Source of the DNA: Xanthomonas hortorum
GTDB lineage: Bacteria; Pseudomonadota; Gammaproteobacteria; Xanthomonadales; Xanthomonadaceae
Direction of reading: 5' to 3'
Assembly: GCF_024339125.1 (NCBI RefSeq)
Contig: NZ_CP101417.1
Span: forward strand, 2,925,001-2,989,000
DNA: 64,000 nt
Both the position numbers and the translations under genes were made by a program. The notes beneath the pieces were generated by a model that saw only the letters and a list, made by a program, of their open reading frames with translations, was not told the origin of the DNA and did no database searches. Positions 49,597 to 58,813 of this stretch are shown piece by piece; the first letter of the stretch is position 1, and every line of letters begins with the position of its first letter.

Positions 49597-51027
49597 ATGA
49601 TCCTTTCCACCTACCTCGCAGCGATCTCTGCGTTGTCGTACGCAGACCGTCTTCCTACCTATACAAGCAGGATGCTGGTTGGTGCCTGGCCGCAGGGTCT
49701 GCAACACCTTCAACAACGCCGCGACGGGCAGGCCGCCTCGGATGGCGGCGACGATGAAGTCAGCCTGCTCGGCGCCAGTGGTGACGCGCTGCTGATCCTG
49801 GAGTATCAGGAAGAAGCCGAAGATGCCTATCGCCATGCGTTGAAGGCGATGCGGGGGCATCAACGGCAGCTGCGGCTGCTGTCGTGCCGCAACACCGCCT
49901 GGTTGATGCTGAGCCAGCGCCGGCTCAGCGCCGCGTTGAACTGTTTTGCGCAGCTGGCGATGGACCGCGAGACACCGTCCTGCCTGTGCGGCGAGAGCCT
50001 GTTGGGTAAAGCGTTGACGCACTTCCATCTTGGCCAGAGCACACTCGCGCTGCAGACGCTGGAGCGCGCCAACGAGGTGCTTTCGGAACTGGAGACCGGT
50101 GCGAGCGATTGGCTGCGGATCGCCACCGCGCTGCGCCTGGACATGATTGCGCAGCTGCGCATCCGTCGCTCCGATCGCATGAGCGACCACGTATTCTGGC
50201 AGGCCACGCTGCGCCAGGAGGATGCGGCGCATGCGTTCGAGCCCAACGAGCTGCGCGCCTGCATCGCCGATCTGGCCGAGAGCATGCCGGTGCTCGCCCA
50301 GCGCATGCGGCATGTGCGCAACCTGCTGCGGATTGCCGGTGGCGATACCTTCGGTTTCGATGCGCAGATCGATGCGTTGCCGGCTGCGGCCACCGGTTGC
50401 CCGCCGTGCGCCCGCCAGGACGCGCAGGTGGAACTGGCACTGGCTGCGTTGGCGGTGGGGCGTGCGGATCTGGCCGAGCGTGCGTTGGCCGGTGCCGGCC
50501 GGCACCATGCGCCGCGCTGGAATCTGGAGTTCGAGTATTGCCAGGCCAAGATCAGCCAGGCGTTGGGCAAGACCGAGCAGGCGTTGTTGCTCTACAACCG
50601 GTATGCGTTGGGTGCGGTGCAATGCCTGCGCAGCGAAGTGCAGGCGCCGCGCCTGCTGGAAAGCGGTACCCCGGCGCATGTGAGCGACGACATCTCGGCG
50701 CGTCTGCCGGCCAAGTACCGGCGCGCCTACACCTACATGATCACCAACGCGCATCGCTCGGATCTGTCGATCAACGAAGTGGCTGCGCAGATCGGGGTGA
50801 CCGGGCGCGCCTTGCAGCAGGCGTTCAAGTCTGCCACCGGGCTGTCGCCGACCCAGGTGCTGCGCCGTTACCGGATGCAGAGCATCCGCGACGAACTGCT
50901 GGCCGAAGGCGGCTGCGGCAGTGTGCTGCAGGCGGCAAGCCGTTGGGGCGTGGGCAGCCGCTCGGCGCTGGCCAAGGGCTACCGCCAACACTTCAATGAG
51001 GCACCGATGGAAACCTTGCAGCGATAA
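49597..51027 (+). CDS. hrpX: HrpX, AraC-type activator of type III secretion genes
   Basis: The 476-residue protein has exactly the HrpX length and the characteristic start MILSTYLAAISALSYADRL. A long helical N-terminal region (TPR-like, with VSLLGASGDALLILEYQEEA and LKAMRGHQRQLRLLSCRN) is followed by an AraC/XylS HTH domain (about 375-476; NEVAAQIGVTGRALQQAFKS and TGLSPTQVLRRYRMQSIRDE). HrpX binds PIP boxes upstream of hrp operons and effector genes and is itself switched on by HrpG. It is divergent from hrpG and is followed by a hairpin terminator. Confidence 0.96.
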   Translation: MILSTYLAAISALSYADRLPTYTSRMLVGAWPQGLQHLQQRRDGQAASDGGDDEVSLLGASGDALLILEYQEEAEDAYRHALKAMRGHQRQLRLLSCRNTAWLMLSQRRLSAALNCFAQLAMDRETPSCLCGESLLGKALTHFHLGQSTLALQTLERANEVLSELETGASDWLRIATALRLDMIAQLRIRRSDRMSDHVFWQATLRQEDAAHAFEPNELRACIADLAESMPVLAQRMRHVRNLLRIAGGDTFGFDAQIDALPAAATGCPPCARQDAQVELALAALAVGRADLAERALAGAGRHHAPRWNLEFEYCQAKISQALGKTEQALLLYNRYALGAVQCLRSEVQAPRLLESGTPAHVSDDISARLPAKYRRAYTYMITNAHRSDLSINEVAAQIGVTGRALQQAFKSATGLSPTQVLRRYRMQSIRDELLAEGGCGSVLQAASRWGVGSRSALAKGYRQHFNEAPMETLQR

Positions 51028-51035
51028 TGTGTCTG

Positions 51036-51078
51036 GCGCCACGGCCGTGCAGTCATGCAGGCCGTGGCGCTTCGTTTC
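51036..51078 (+). terminator. Hairpin terminator after hrpX
   Basis: GCGCCACGGCC and GGCCGTGGCGC pair over 11 bp around a 13-nt loop, followed by TTCGTTTCC, starting 9 bp after the hrpX stop. It separates hrpX from the Hsp90-like gene. Confidence 0.7.
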
Positions 51079-51244
51079 CGGTGGGTGATGCAGCAGCGAT
51101 GTCCGGTCGCAGTGCGGTGGAGGGATCCGAATTGAGACGTGCGTGCGTGCGGCGTGGCTTGCGGCTATGCTTTCCGGCTAGCATTGCCACCCAGGAAGGC
51201 GCGTCCGAGGATGGGCGTGGCCGCCAAGGAAACGACAGACGATC

Positions 51245-53125
51245 ATGCAAGATCACACCTCCGAGGCGACGGACGCCTCTCAGATCCGCCGTGCAGGCGT
51301 CGATCTCAACGGACTGATGTCCGTCCTCAGCAAGCACCTCTATTCCACACCGGTGGTCGCGTTGCGCGAGCTGGTGCAGAACGCGCACGACTCGATCCTG
51401 CGCCGCCGCCTGGAACAACCCGACTGGCAAGGTGAATCGCGCATCGAAGTGCATGCCGATGCGGCCCAGGGCATCGTACGCATCGTCGATACCGGCGCGG
51501 GGCTGACCCAGCAGGAAATTCACGATTATCTGGCCACCGTGGGCGTGGGCTACACCCGTGGGCTGCGTCAGGGCGGGCACGAAGACAGCGGCCTGATCGG
51601 CATGTTCGGGCTGGGCTTTTTGTCGGCCTTCGTGCTGGCGCGCCGGGTCACCGTGCGCACCACCTCGTACCAGAGCCCGACGCTGGGGCATTGCTACATC
51701 TCCAGCAATGCCGAGCAATACACGGTCAGCCCGATCCCGGCGCGCGCGCAGGTCGGCACCGAAGTGGTGCTGGAACTGCATGAGGACTATCTGTCGTTGG
51801 CCCAGGAAGGGCGGCTGCGCGAGATCCTGTCGCGCTACTGCGCGCTGTTGCGCGAGCCGATCTGGATCGGGGGCGATGCACAGGCGATCAACCCGGAGCC
51901 ACCACCGTGGCGCATGCACGATGCGGTGCCCTTGCATCCGGTGCAGGCCTGGCGGCGGCAACGCGAGTTTGCCGCGCGCTTCGAGCGCAACTTCGAACCG
52001 CTGTGCTGCATGCCGGTGCGCACGGAGGAGGGCAGCGATGCGGTCGGCTTGCTATGGGTACAGGACGGGGCGACCTACGGCACCAGCGACAACCGCAATC
52101 TGTCGGTGTTCCTGCGCGGCATGCTGTTGGACGACAACGCACGCGAGCTGCTGCCGCCGTGGGCGGGCTTCATCGGCGGGGTGATCGAATCCAATCGCTT
52201 GACGCCTACCGCCAGCCGTGAGGATCTGCAGCGCGACTCCACCTACACGGCGGTGCAGCACGCGCTGTCCGAAGCGCTGGTGCAAGGTCTGGCCGATGTC
52301 GCACGTCAGCAGCCGGAAGCCTGGCGACGCATCCTGCTGCGCCACAACGAGGCCTTGCTGGGTGCGGCCTTGTGCGACGAGCGCCTGTTCGAGTTGCTGA
52401 TGGAACACGTGCGGGTGCCGACCTCGCAAGGCGATCTGCCGGCCCAGCAGTTGCCGGCGCGTGGCGCAGTGCATGTGATCCTGGATAGCGACAGCGGTTT
52501 CGAAGAGATGCTGTTCCGCGCGATGGGCGTGCCGGTGGCCTACGGAAATCGCTATGCGGTGGTGCCGTTCCTGCGTCGCTGGGCGCAGGCCAAGGGCGTG
52601 CGGCTGGTCGAGCTGGGTACCGAGCAGGGCAACCGGCAGTTGTTCCAACTGGACGACAGCTTGCCGGCCGACGAACTGGCCTGGCTGGAACAGCATCTGG
52701 GCGATGGCGAAGCCTTGGTGCCGGCGCGTTTCAGCCCCGAAGCATTGCCGTTGGTGGTGGTGCCCGACCGTGAGGCCGAACTGAAACGCCGTCTGGAGCA
52801 GGACGAAAACGACAAGCGCGTGTCCACCGCTGCGTTGCGGCTGGCCCGGCAGTTCACTGCGGGGATCGAAGCACGCCAGACCCAGCGGCTGTATCTCAAT
52901 CTCGACAACCCGGCGTTGCAGGCATTGCTGGCGGCGCAGCGTGCCGGCAATCCGCAGGCGGCGGTGGCGGCGCGGCTGCTGCGCTCGCTCAAGGTGATCG
53001 TGTCGGCGCAGGGGCGCACCCAGCCGCAGCCGGGTGCCGGCGCATCGGGCGGATCGGGCGGATCGGATTTGAACCGGGCTTTCGGCGATCTTGCCGAGGC
53101 CGTGACCCAACTGCTGGCGCGCTGA
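51245..53125 (+). CDS. Divergent Hsp90/HtpG-like ATPase
   Basis: The 626-residue protein aligns by eye with HtpG through the ATPase and middle domains: VALRELVQNAHDSILRRR (catalytic Glu and Asn), IVDTGAGLTQQEI, LIGMFGLGFLSAFVLA, and FLRGMLLDDNARELLPPW with LTPTASREDLQRD (catalytic-Arg loop). The C-terminal dimerisation part is divergent, with a Gly/Ser-rich linker (QPGAGASGGSGGSD) before the last helix, and no MEEVD tail. It is not the usual htpG, which starts differently and is found elsewhere in such genomes. The TPR-like gene follows 24 bp later. The ATG at 51245 has a distant GGAA. Confidence 0.88.
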   Translation: MQDHTSEATDASQIRRAGVDLNGLMSVLSKHLYSTPVVALRELVQNAHDSILRRRLEQPDWQGESRIEVHADAAQGIVRIVDTGAGLTQQEIHDYLATVGVGYTRGLRQGGHEDSGLIGMFGLGFLSAFVLARRVTVRTTSYQSPTLGHCYISSNAEQYTVSPIPARAQVGTEVVLELHEDYLSLAQEGRLREILSRYCALLREPIWIGGDAQAINPEPPPWRMHDAVPLHPVQAWRRQREFAARFERNFEPLCCMPVRTEEGSDAVGLLWVQDGATYGTSDNRNLSVFLRGMLLDDNARELLPPWAGFIGGVIESNRLTPTASREDLQRDSTYTAVQHALSEALVQGLADVARQQPEAWRRILLRHNEALLGAALCDERLFELLMEHVRVPTSQGDLPAQQLPARGAVHVILDSDSGFEEMLFRAMGVPVAYGNRYAVVPFLRRWAQAKGVRLVELGTEQGNRQLFQLDDSLPADELAWLEQHLGDGEALVPARFSPEALPLVVVPDREAELKRRLEQDENDKRVSTAALRLARQFTAGIEARQTQRLYLNLDNPALQALLAAQRAGNPQAAVAARLLRSLKVIVSAQGRTQPQPGAGASGGSGGSDLNRAFGDLAEAVTQLLAR

Positions 53126-53149
53126 GCGCCGCATCGAAGGAGCAACAGG

Positions 53150-55474
53150 ATGGAAATCTGGAACTGGGTTGAAAAGCTGCAGGACGATCTGGGCGAAGCC
53201 GGTCAGCCGCAGAACGCGCAACTGCTGACGCGCCTGACCGACCACATCTGCGACCTGCAGATCGAGCGCGCCGAAGCGCTCTTGCCCGAGGCGCGTGCGC
53301 TGGGCAAGACGCTGGCCAATCCGTGGCTGGAGGTGTTCGTCGGGCACTGGGAAATGCGCAACCGGGTCGGCAACCTGTGCGAAGGCGAGCGTGCGCTGAG
53401 CGATGCGGTGACGCTGTTCGAGCGCGCGCATCGCGCCGATGCGGTGGAGTGCCCGCAATCGGTGTGCGTAACCCAGGATCTGGCCGCGTGCTACGCCAAT
53501 ATCGACGGGCCGGGCTGGGTGGAAGAGCGCATCGAAGTATGCGAGGAAACGCTGGGCCGCATCGACCCGAGTTGGTCGTGTTACCAGTGTCTGAGCTGCG
53601 AAAAAGCCGACGCCTTGCTGGACGATGGGCGCGGCGAGGCGGCACTGCATTATCTGGAAGAGCAGTCGCAGACCATTCTTGCGCATGGCGGGCAGATCTA
53701 CGACGGCGTGCCGGACATGCGCATCTCGATCCTGCTCTCGCTCGGCCGTGCAGAAGAAGCGCTGGCGCTGATCGAACAGCGCGAACGCGAGGCCGCACGC
53801 GAAGGTGCAGAGTGGGCCAACTGCAGCCAGCCGCGGCGTTTGCAAAAGGCGCGCGCATTGGCGTTGTTGCATCGCGATGATGAAGCGCTGGAGGCATTTC
53901 TGCCGTGGCGCGAGGTTGCGCCGCGCTATCGCATGCACTGGTTGCGTGCGGTGGTGGTGCTGGTGTCGCGCACGCCGGAACGCAATACCTGGGATCTGGG
54001 CAGCCGCTTGCAGGTGATGCTGGATCATTACGCGCAGGTCGGTGCGCATCGCATCCTGATCGACGCGGCCGAGATGGCAATCGAGCTGGCGTTGCAGCGT
54101 GGTGCGGTGTGGACCGCGCGCCGGCATCTGGCGCTTGCGCGTGCGCATGTGCCCAAGTTGCGGCAGGATCGTGGCGCGACGCAATTGCTGGACCGTTTGG
54201 CCATGCGCATCGAGACCGCACCGGCGGGCGAGGCGCCGCCGGTGCCTGCCGCGCAGTTGCTGGAATGGCTGGAGGCGCAAGCCGAAGACGTGGTGCGCAA
54301 CCCCGAGCGCGAGGCGCAATGGTTGCTGCAGGCAGTGGCCGAGCGTCCCGACGATGCCGAGTTGGTGGACACCACTGCCTCAGCATTGAGCGCGTGTGCG
54401 GCCGACGATGAGGCGATCACGCTGCTGTGGGCATTCGTGCAGCGGCATGCCGACCGCGAGACCAGCCCGACCTTCCGGCTGATGAATCTGCTGCTGGGCC
54501 GTGGCGACGACGCCGGCATGCGTCGGCTGGCGCAGCTGTATCGCCCGCTGGTGCCGGTGGCGGCGCTGTGGTGCGAAGCACAGCTGGCCCAGCGGCTGGC
54601 CGATTGGCCGGCGCTGGAACAGGCCTGTACCGCGTTGCTGGAATTGTCGCCCGGCTCGCATGGCGCACGCGGTTTGCTGGGGCGCATGTATCTCAACACC
54701 GGTCGGTTTGCCGAAGCGGCCGAGGTCTACCGGCAACTGACCGAGCTGATGGAAGAACCGCGCTCTGCGCATTGGGATCACATGACTGCGGCCAGTGCGG
54801 CGCAGCAGTGGGAGGCGGTGCGTGCCTCGGCGCTGGCGATCGGCATGGAGCTGAGCAGCACTAGCGGTGTGGTCGAAGAGAACTGGGGCTGGGTGATCGT
54901 GCGTTGTGTGGACGACGGCGAGGCGGCCGAGTATTACGCGCGCCGCACCGGCCCGGTCACCGCGCGCATCCTCGAAAACGCGCCTGCGCATCGGCGTCAG
55001 CATGTCGGCGATTGGGTGGTGTTCGATGCCGAGTTGCTGTATCCGCCGCCGGAAGACGAGGCCGAGCGCGAGCGTTTCGTACCGACCTACGCGCAGGTGC
55101 ATGTGTTGCAGGCAGGCGGTTACGGCAGCAGCTGGTTGGTGGATGGCGTGCATCCCGGCGAGCCGGCGGTCGAGGCCTTGCGCGAAGAGATCGAGGCCCG
55201 CGGCTGGAAGCTGTGGGTGCACAGTCGCGACGATTATCACGTGATCGATCCGCAACATCCGGACACGTTCGACCCGGAAGACGCAAGCACGGGCCTGCCC
55301 GGCGTGCTGTTTACTGTAGCGCTGCCGGAAGCGGCAGCGCCGTTGGAATTGCATCGCGCCTTGCTGGCCGCCACCGCGCAGTGGCCGCACACGATGTGCT
55401 GGCTGCGTTTGGCCGAGGCCTGCGATCAGGATCCTCGCCCACATCTGGAAGCAGTGGAGCGTTACGGGCTGTAA
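53150..55474 (+). CDS. Large TPR-like helical-repeat protein, partner of the Hsp90-like ATPase
   Basis: The 774-residue protein is soluble and almost wholly alpha-helical in character for about 560 residues. It has TPR-like units (for example LLSLGRAEEALALIEQRERE, ALALLHRDDEALEAFLPW and MYLNTGRFAEAAEVYRQLTE). Near residues 140-150 is a Cys cluster (WSCYQCLSCEKAD). The last ~200 residues form a different domain with VVFDAELLYPPPEDEAERER and WKLWVHSRDDYHVIDP. AAGGAG lies 8 nt before its ATG. Co-transcription with the Hsp90-like gene suggests a client-recognition or co-chaperone role; I know no named family. Confidence 0.82.
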   Translation: MEIWNWVEKLQDDLGEAGQPQNAQLLTRLTDHICDLQIERAEALLPEARALGKTLANPWLEVFVGHWEMRNRVGNLCEGERALSDAVTLFERAHRADAVECPQSVCVTQDLAACYANIDGPGWVEERIEVCEETLGRIDPSWSCYQCLSCEKADALLDDGRGEAALHYLEEQSQTILAHGGQIYDGVPDMRISILLSLGRAEEALALIEQREREAAREGAEWANCSQPRRLQKARALALLHRDDEALEAFLPWREVAPRYRMHWLRAVVVLVSRTPERNTWDLGSRLQVMLDHYAQVGAHRILIDAAEMAIELALQRGAVWTARRHLALARAHVPKLRQDRGATQLLDRLAMRIETAPAGEAPPVPAAQLLEWLEAQAEDVVRNPEREAQWLLQAVAERPDDAELVDTTASALSACAADDEAITLLWAFVQRHADRETSPTFRLMNLLLGRGDDAGMRRLAQLYRPLVPVAALWCEAQLAQRLADWPALEQACTALLELSPGSHGARGLLGRMYLNTGRFAEAAEVYRQLTELMEEPRSAHWDHMTAASAAQQWEAVRASALAIGMELSSTSGVVEENWGWVIVRCVDDGEAAEYYARRTGPVTARILENAPAHRRQHVGDWVVFDAELLYPPPEDEAERERFVPTYAQVHVLQAGGYGSSWLVDGVHPGEPAVEALREEIEARGWKLWVHSRDDYHVIDPQHPDTFDPEDASTGLPGVLFTVALPEAAAPLELHRALLAATAQWPHTMCWLRLAEACDQDPRPHLEAVERYGL

Positions 55475-55673
55475 GGGCGACGATCAATATCATCGCTGAG
55501 CCGCTTAGGTCGTGTGCGGGGATAGTCGATGCGCGGTACTGCATTTGGTGTCCTACTGCGGTACGCGTGCAAGCGCCTGCAGCGAACCGAAGCATTCCCA
55601 CGAAACCTGCTGACTTCGTGTGCGTGGTCGGCTTGCGCGCGGTGCCGCATCCGGGCACGTCGCTCGTGTCCGA
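55475..55673. other. Convergent gap
   Basis: About 200 bp between the TPR gene and the 3' end of the OYE gene. No gene or strong terminator is apparent. Confidence 0.4.
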
Positions 55674-56774
55674 TCAGCTGCGCTTGCCGTAGCGCTCCAG
55701 CCAATGCGCGTACGACGGTGGCAGCACCCACGACGGGCGTTCTTCGCCCAGCGCCAACGCGGCGTGATACGGCCAGTGCGGGTTGGCCAGGTGCGCGCGG
55801 CCGATCATCACCAACTCCATCTGCCCGGCGGCGATCACGCGGTCGGCTTCCAGCGGGTCGTCGATATTCCAGGACGAGGCCACCGGCAGCTGTGCCTCGC
55901 GGCTGACGCGTTCGGCGAACGGCGCCAGCAACGCCGGGCCCCATGGAATCTGCGCGGTCGTGGTGCTGAAGCCCATGCTGACGTTGAGCAGATCCAGGCC
56001 GCTTTGCTTGAAGTTGCGCGTCAGTGCGATGGCTTCCTGCAAGGTCTCTTCATCGCGGCCATCGAATTCGATCACGCCAAAGCGCGCGGTGAGCGGCAGA
56101 TGTTCCGGCCAGACCGCACGCACGGCTTGCAGTGTTTCCAGCAGGAAGCGTCCACGATTTTCGGCAGTACCACCGTACTGATCCTGGCGCTGATTGGCGT
56201 GCACCGAGAAGAAGCTCTGCGCCAGATAACCATGCGCAAAATGCAGCTCCAACCACTGGAAGCCGGCATCGCGCGCACGCTGTGCGGCGGCGACAAAATC
56301 GCCGCGCACGCGGGCGATGTCGTCCAGCGTCATTTCGCGCGGCAGTTTGGGCAAACCGCCACCGAAGGCGACGGCCGAAGGCGAGATGGTGTCCCAGCCA
56401 CGTGCGTCGCCGTCGGCGATGTGGTCGTCGCCTTCCCACGGCAGGTTGGCGCTGGCCTTGCGCCCGGCGTGACCGATCTGGATGCCGGGTACTGCGCCAG
56501 CGGCGCTGATCGATGCCGCAATACGCGCCAACCCTTCGGCCTGGGCGTCGTTCCACAGGCCCAGGCAACCGGGCGTGATGCTTCCTTCCGGCGACACGCC
56601 GGTGGCCTCGACGATCACCAGGCCCGCACCGCCGCGCGCCATGCTGGCGTAGTGGACCTGATGCCAGTCGTTGGTGAGGCCGTCCACGGCGGTGTATTGG
56701 CACATCGGCGGAATGGCGATGCGGTTGCGCAGCGTGAGGTCTTTGAGTTGATACGGAGAAAACAGCGATGACAT
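55674..56774 (-). CDS. Old Yellow Enzyme-family NADPH dehydrogenase (YqjM/NamA-like)
   Basis: The 366-residue FMN enzyme reduces activated C=C bonds. It starts LFSPYQLKDLTLRNRIAIPP and has the YqjM-type Cys25 in PPMCQYTAVDG, the NDWHQVHYASMARGGAGLVI strand, the substrate-binding LELHFAHGYLAQSFFS (His pair) with GGTAENRGRFLLETL, and the FMN-phosphate loop near MELVMIGRAHLANPHWPY. The ATG at 56774 fits the family. It is probably a single gene, divergent from the stressosome operon. Confidence 0.92.
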   Translation of the reverse strand: MSSLFSPYQLKDLTLRNRIAIPPMCQYTAVDGLTNDWHQVHYASMARGGAGLVIVEATGVSPEGSITPGCLGLWNDAQAEGLARIAASISAAGAVPGIQIGHAGRKASANLPWEGDDHIADGDARGWDTISPSAVAFGGGLPKLPREMTLDDIARVRGDFVAAAQRARDAGFQWLELHFAHGYLAQSFFSVHANQRQDQYGGTAENRGRFLLETLQAVRAVWPEHLPLTARFGVIEFDGRDEETLQEAIALTRNFKQSGLDLLNVSMGFSTTTAQIPWGPALLAPFAERVSREAQLPVASSWNIDDPLEADRVIAAGQMELVMIGRAHLANPHWPYHAALALGEERPSWVLPPSYAHWLERYGKRS

Positions 56775-57175
56775 CGGAGAGCCTGAGAAAAGTCTGGGCG
56801 CGATCAGAACACGCCCGGCCACAGCCCGACACGCCGCTGGTGGCACAGCGCGTTGCACGCACTGGCGGTTGCCCACAGGCGTGCTTGTTCGGCGTACAGG
56901 TATCACCTCGCTTCGATCAAACTCCCCAGCACGCTTTGCGGCAGCGTCCGCCATCGGTCGGCGGCACTCAGACCATCACCGCCTGCATCCGCCGCCTGCA
57001 TCTGCGCAGGCGTGGCAGGGCGCACGTTCGCCATGTGCGCTGCAATGTCAAACTGCAGGGTGTAGTGTCTGATGACTGCTACAGGTTCGTCGTTGGTTGC
57101 CGAATCTGAATTGTTTTATTCTGCTGCGCTTCGGCGTGGGGGCGCCGCGCCAACCACGGGCGCAGTCCAGCCCGC
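56775..57175. other. Divergent gap upstream of the stressosome-like operon
   Basis: No gene is seen in these 401 bp. An AT-rich stretch (TGAATTGTTTTATTCTGC, about 57107-57124) may hold the operon promoter. An in-frame ATG at 57215 would shorten RsbR by 13 residues. Confidence 0.4.
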
Positions 57176-58057
57176 ATGCCCGGCCTTTCTTCTCTTTACT
57201 CGGCGGGTGATCTCATGGTGGCATTGCAGCAGCGCTCGATCGATGCGATTCGTGGGCAGGAAACAACGTTGTTGACCGCGTGGCTGGGTTCCAGCCTCGG
57301 TAACGACGTGCGTATTTCGCGGCAGGAAATCGAAACCCAGGGCGCGGAATTCCTGCGCTTGCTGGTGGCCTCGTTGAAAGACGGCGGCAGCAGCCTGGAC
57401 AGCGCCGAATGGAGCGAGGTGCGCCGTTTTCTGGAGACGCTCTCGCGCGACCGTGCCACGCGCGGCTTCGATTCGCAGGAAACCGCCAACTTCATTTTCT
57501 CGCTCAAGCGCGTGCTGTTCGAGCTGGTGCAGCGCGAGTACGCCAGTGCGCCGGAGGAGTTGGGCCTGCAGTTGTGGGCGCTGTCCGAATTGCTGGATCG
57601 TCTGGGCCTGTACACCGTCAAGGCGTTCCAGAAGACCCGCGAAGACATCATCGTGCGGCAGCAGGAAGAAATGCTCGAACTCTCTACCCCGGTGGTGAAG
57701 TTGTGGGACGGCGTGCTGGCGCTGCCGATGATCGGCACGCTGGATTCGCAACGCACCCAGGTGGTGATGGAATCGCTGCTGCAACGCATCGTCGATACCG
57801 GCTCGGAGATCGCCATCATCGACATCACCGGCGTGCCCACCGTGGACACCTTGGTGGCGCAGCACCTGCTCAAGACCGTCACCGCGATTCGCCTGATGGG
57901 CGCCGATGCCATCATCAGCGGCGTGCGCCCGCAGATTGCGCAGACCATCGTGCATCTGGGGCTGGATCTGCAGGGCATCGTCACCAAGGCCAACCTGGCC
58001 GACGCATTGGCGCTGGCGCTCAAGCGCACCGGCGTGACCGTGAGCAAGGCGAGCTGA
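57176..58057 (+). CDS. RsbR-like stressosome sensor (STAS domain)
   Basis: The 293-residue protein has a helical N-terminal sensor half (about 15-155, with WALSELLDRLGLYTVKAFQK and the RsbR-typical REDIIVRQQEEMLELSTPVV) and a C-terminal STAS domain (about 165-285). The STAS part has IGTLDSQRTQVVMESLLQRI and IIDITGVPTVDTLVAQHLLK with the phosphorylatable Thr region. RsbR with RsbS forms the stressosome core that releases RsbT under stress. It is the first gene of a six-gene run with 1-bp gap or overlaps. Confidence 0.88.
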   Translation: MPGLSSLYSAGDLMVALQQRSIDAIRGQETTLLTAWLGSSLGNDVRISRQEIETQGAEFLRLLVASLKDGGSSLDSAEWSEVRRFLETLSRDRATRGFDSQETANFIFSLKRVLFELVQREYASAPEELGLQLWALSELLDRLGLYTVKAFQKTREDIIVRQQEEMLELSTPVVKLWDGVLALPMIGTLDSQRTQVVMESLLQRIVDTGSEIAIIDITGVPTVDTLVAQHLLKTVTAIRLMGADAIISGVRPQIAQTIVHLGLDLQGIVTKANLADALALALKRTGVTVSKAS

Positions 58058-58058
58058 C

Positions 58059-58421
58059 ATGGAGCGTATCCCGATCCTGCGGATGGGCGACCTGCTGCTG
58101 GTCACCATCCAGGTGGACATGCACGACCAACTGGCGATGACACTACAGGAAGATCTGTCGGAAAAAATCAGCGCCACCTCCGCGCGCGGCGTGCTGATCG
58201 ACATCTCCGCACTGGACATCGTCGACTCCTTCATCGGCCGCATGATCAGCACCATCTCCGGGCTGGCCGCAGTGATGGACGCCAAGACCGTGGTGGTCGG
58301 CATGCAGCCGGCGGTGGCGATCACCTTGGTCGAACTGGGCCTGACCCTGCCGTCGGTGCGCACCGCGCTCAATGTCGAACGCGGCATGCGCTTGTTGCAG
58401 CAACCCGATCGCGATTCATGA
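58059..58421 (+). CDS. RsbS-like STAS protein
   Basis: The 120-residue protein is a single STAS domain. It reads PILRMGDLLLVTIQVDMHDQ at the start and GVLIDISALDIVDSFIGRMI in the middle, where the DIVDSF Ser is the site that RsbT phosphorylates in RsbS. It starts 1 bp after the rsbR-like gene and overlaps the next start by ATGA. It would scaffold the stressosome with RsbR. Confidence 0.92.
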   Translation: MERIPILRMGDLLLVTIQVDMHDQLAMTLQEDLSEKISATSARGVLIDISALDIVDSFIGRMISTISGLAAVMDAKTVVVGMQPAVAITLVELGLTLPSVRTALNVERGMRLLQQPDRDS

Positions 58422-58813
58422 CCACAGGGTCGCAACCGGTACGCACCGAACAGGATGTGGTGCTGGCCCGGCAGACGGTGCGCAAGCTGGTGGTGCAGTG
58501 TGGCCTGCGTCTGGTCGACCAGACCAAGCTGGTCACCGCGGCCAGCGAACTGGCCCGCAACACCGTGATCTACGGCGGTGGCGGCGATATGGACTGGGCA
58601 CTGGTGGAAAACGGCATCCGCAAGGGCGTGCAGCTGACCTTCCGCGACGAAGGCCCCGGCATTCCCGATCTGGATCTGGCGCTCACAGACGGCTGGACTT
58701 CCGGCGGCGGACTTGGTCTGGGCCTGTCCGGCAGCCGGCGGCTGGTGGATGACTTTGTGTTGGACACCACGCCGGGTAAGGGCACGCGCATCACCATCAC
58801 CACATGGAAGTGA
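58418..58813 (+). CDS. RsbT-like serine/threonine kinase
   Basis: The 131-residue GHKL kinase has the N-box ASELARNTVIYGGGG and the G-boxes FRDEGPGIPD and GGGLGLGLSGSRRLVDDF. RsbT phosphorylates RsbS and RsbR, then leaves the stressosome to activate a downstream phosphatase. It overlaps the rsbS-like gene by 4 bp and the next gene by 10 bp. Confidence 0.92.
   Translation: MTTGSQPVRTEQDVVLARQTVRKLVVQCGLRLVDQTKLVTAASELARNTVIYGGGGDMDWALVENGIRKGVQLTFRDEGPGIPDLDLALTDGWTSGGGLGLGLSGSRRLVDDFVLDTTPGKGTRITITTWK

Noticed and set aside
52052..54319. 755-codon open frame on the minus strand
   Set aside because: It is antisense to the Hsp90-like and TPR-like genes, has no recognisable domain and shows typical mirror composition.
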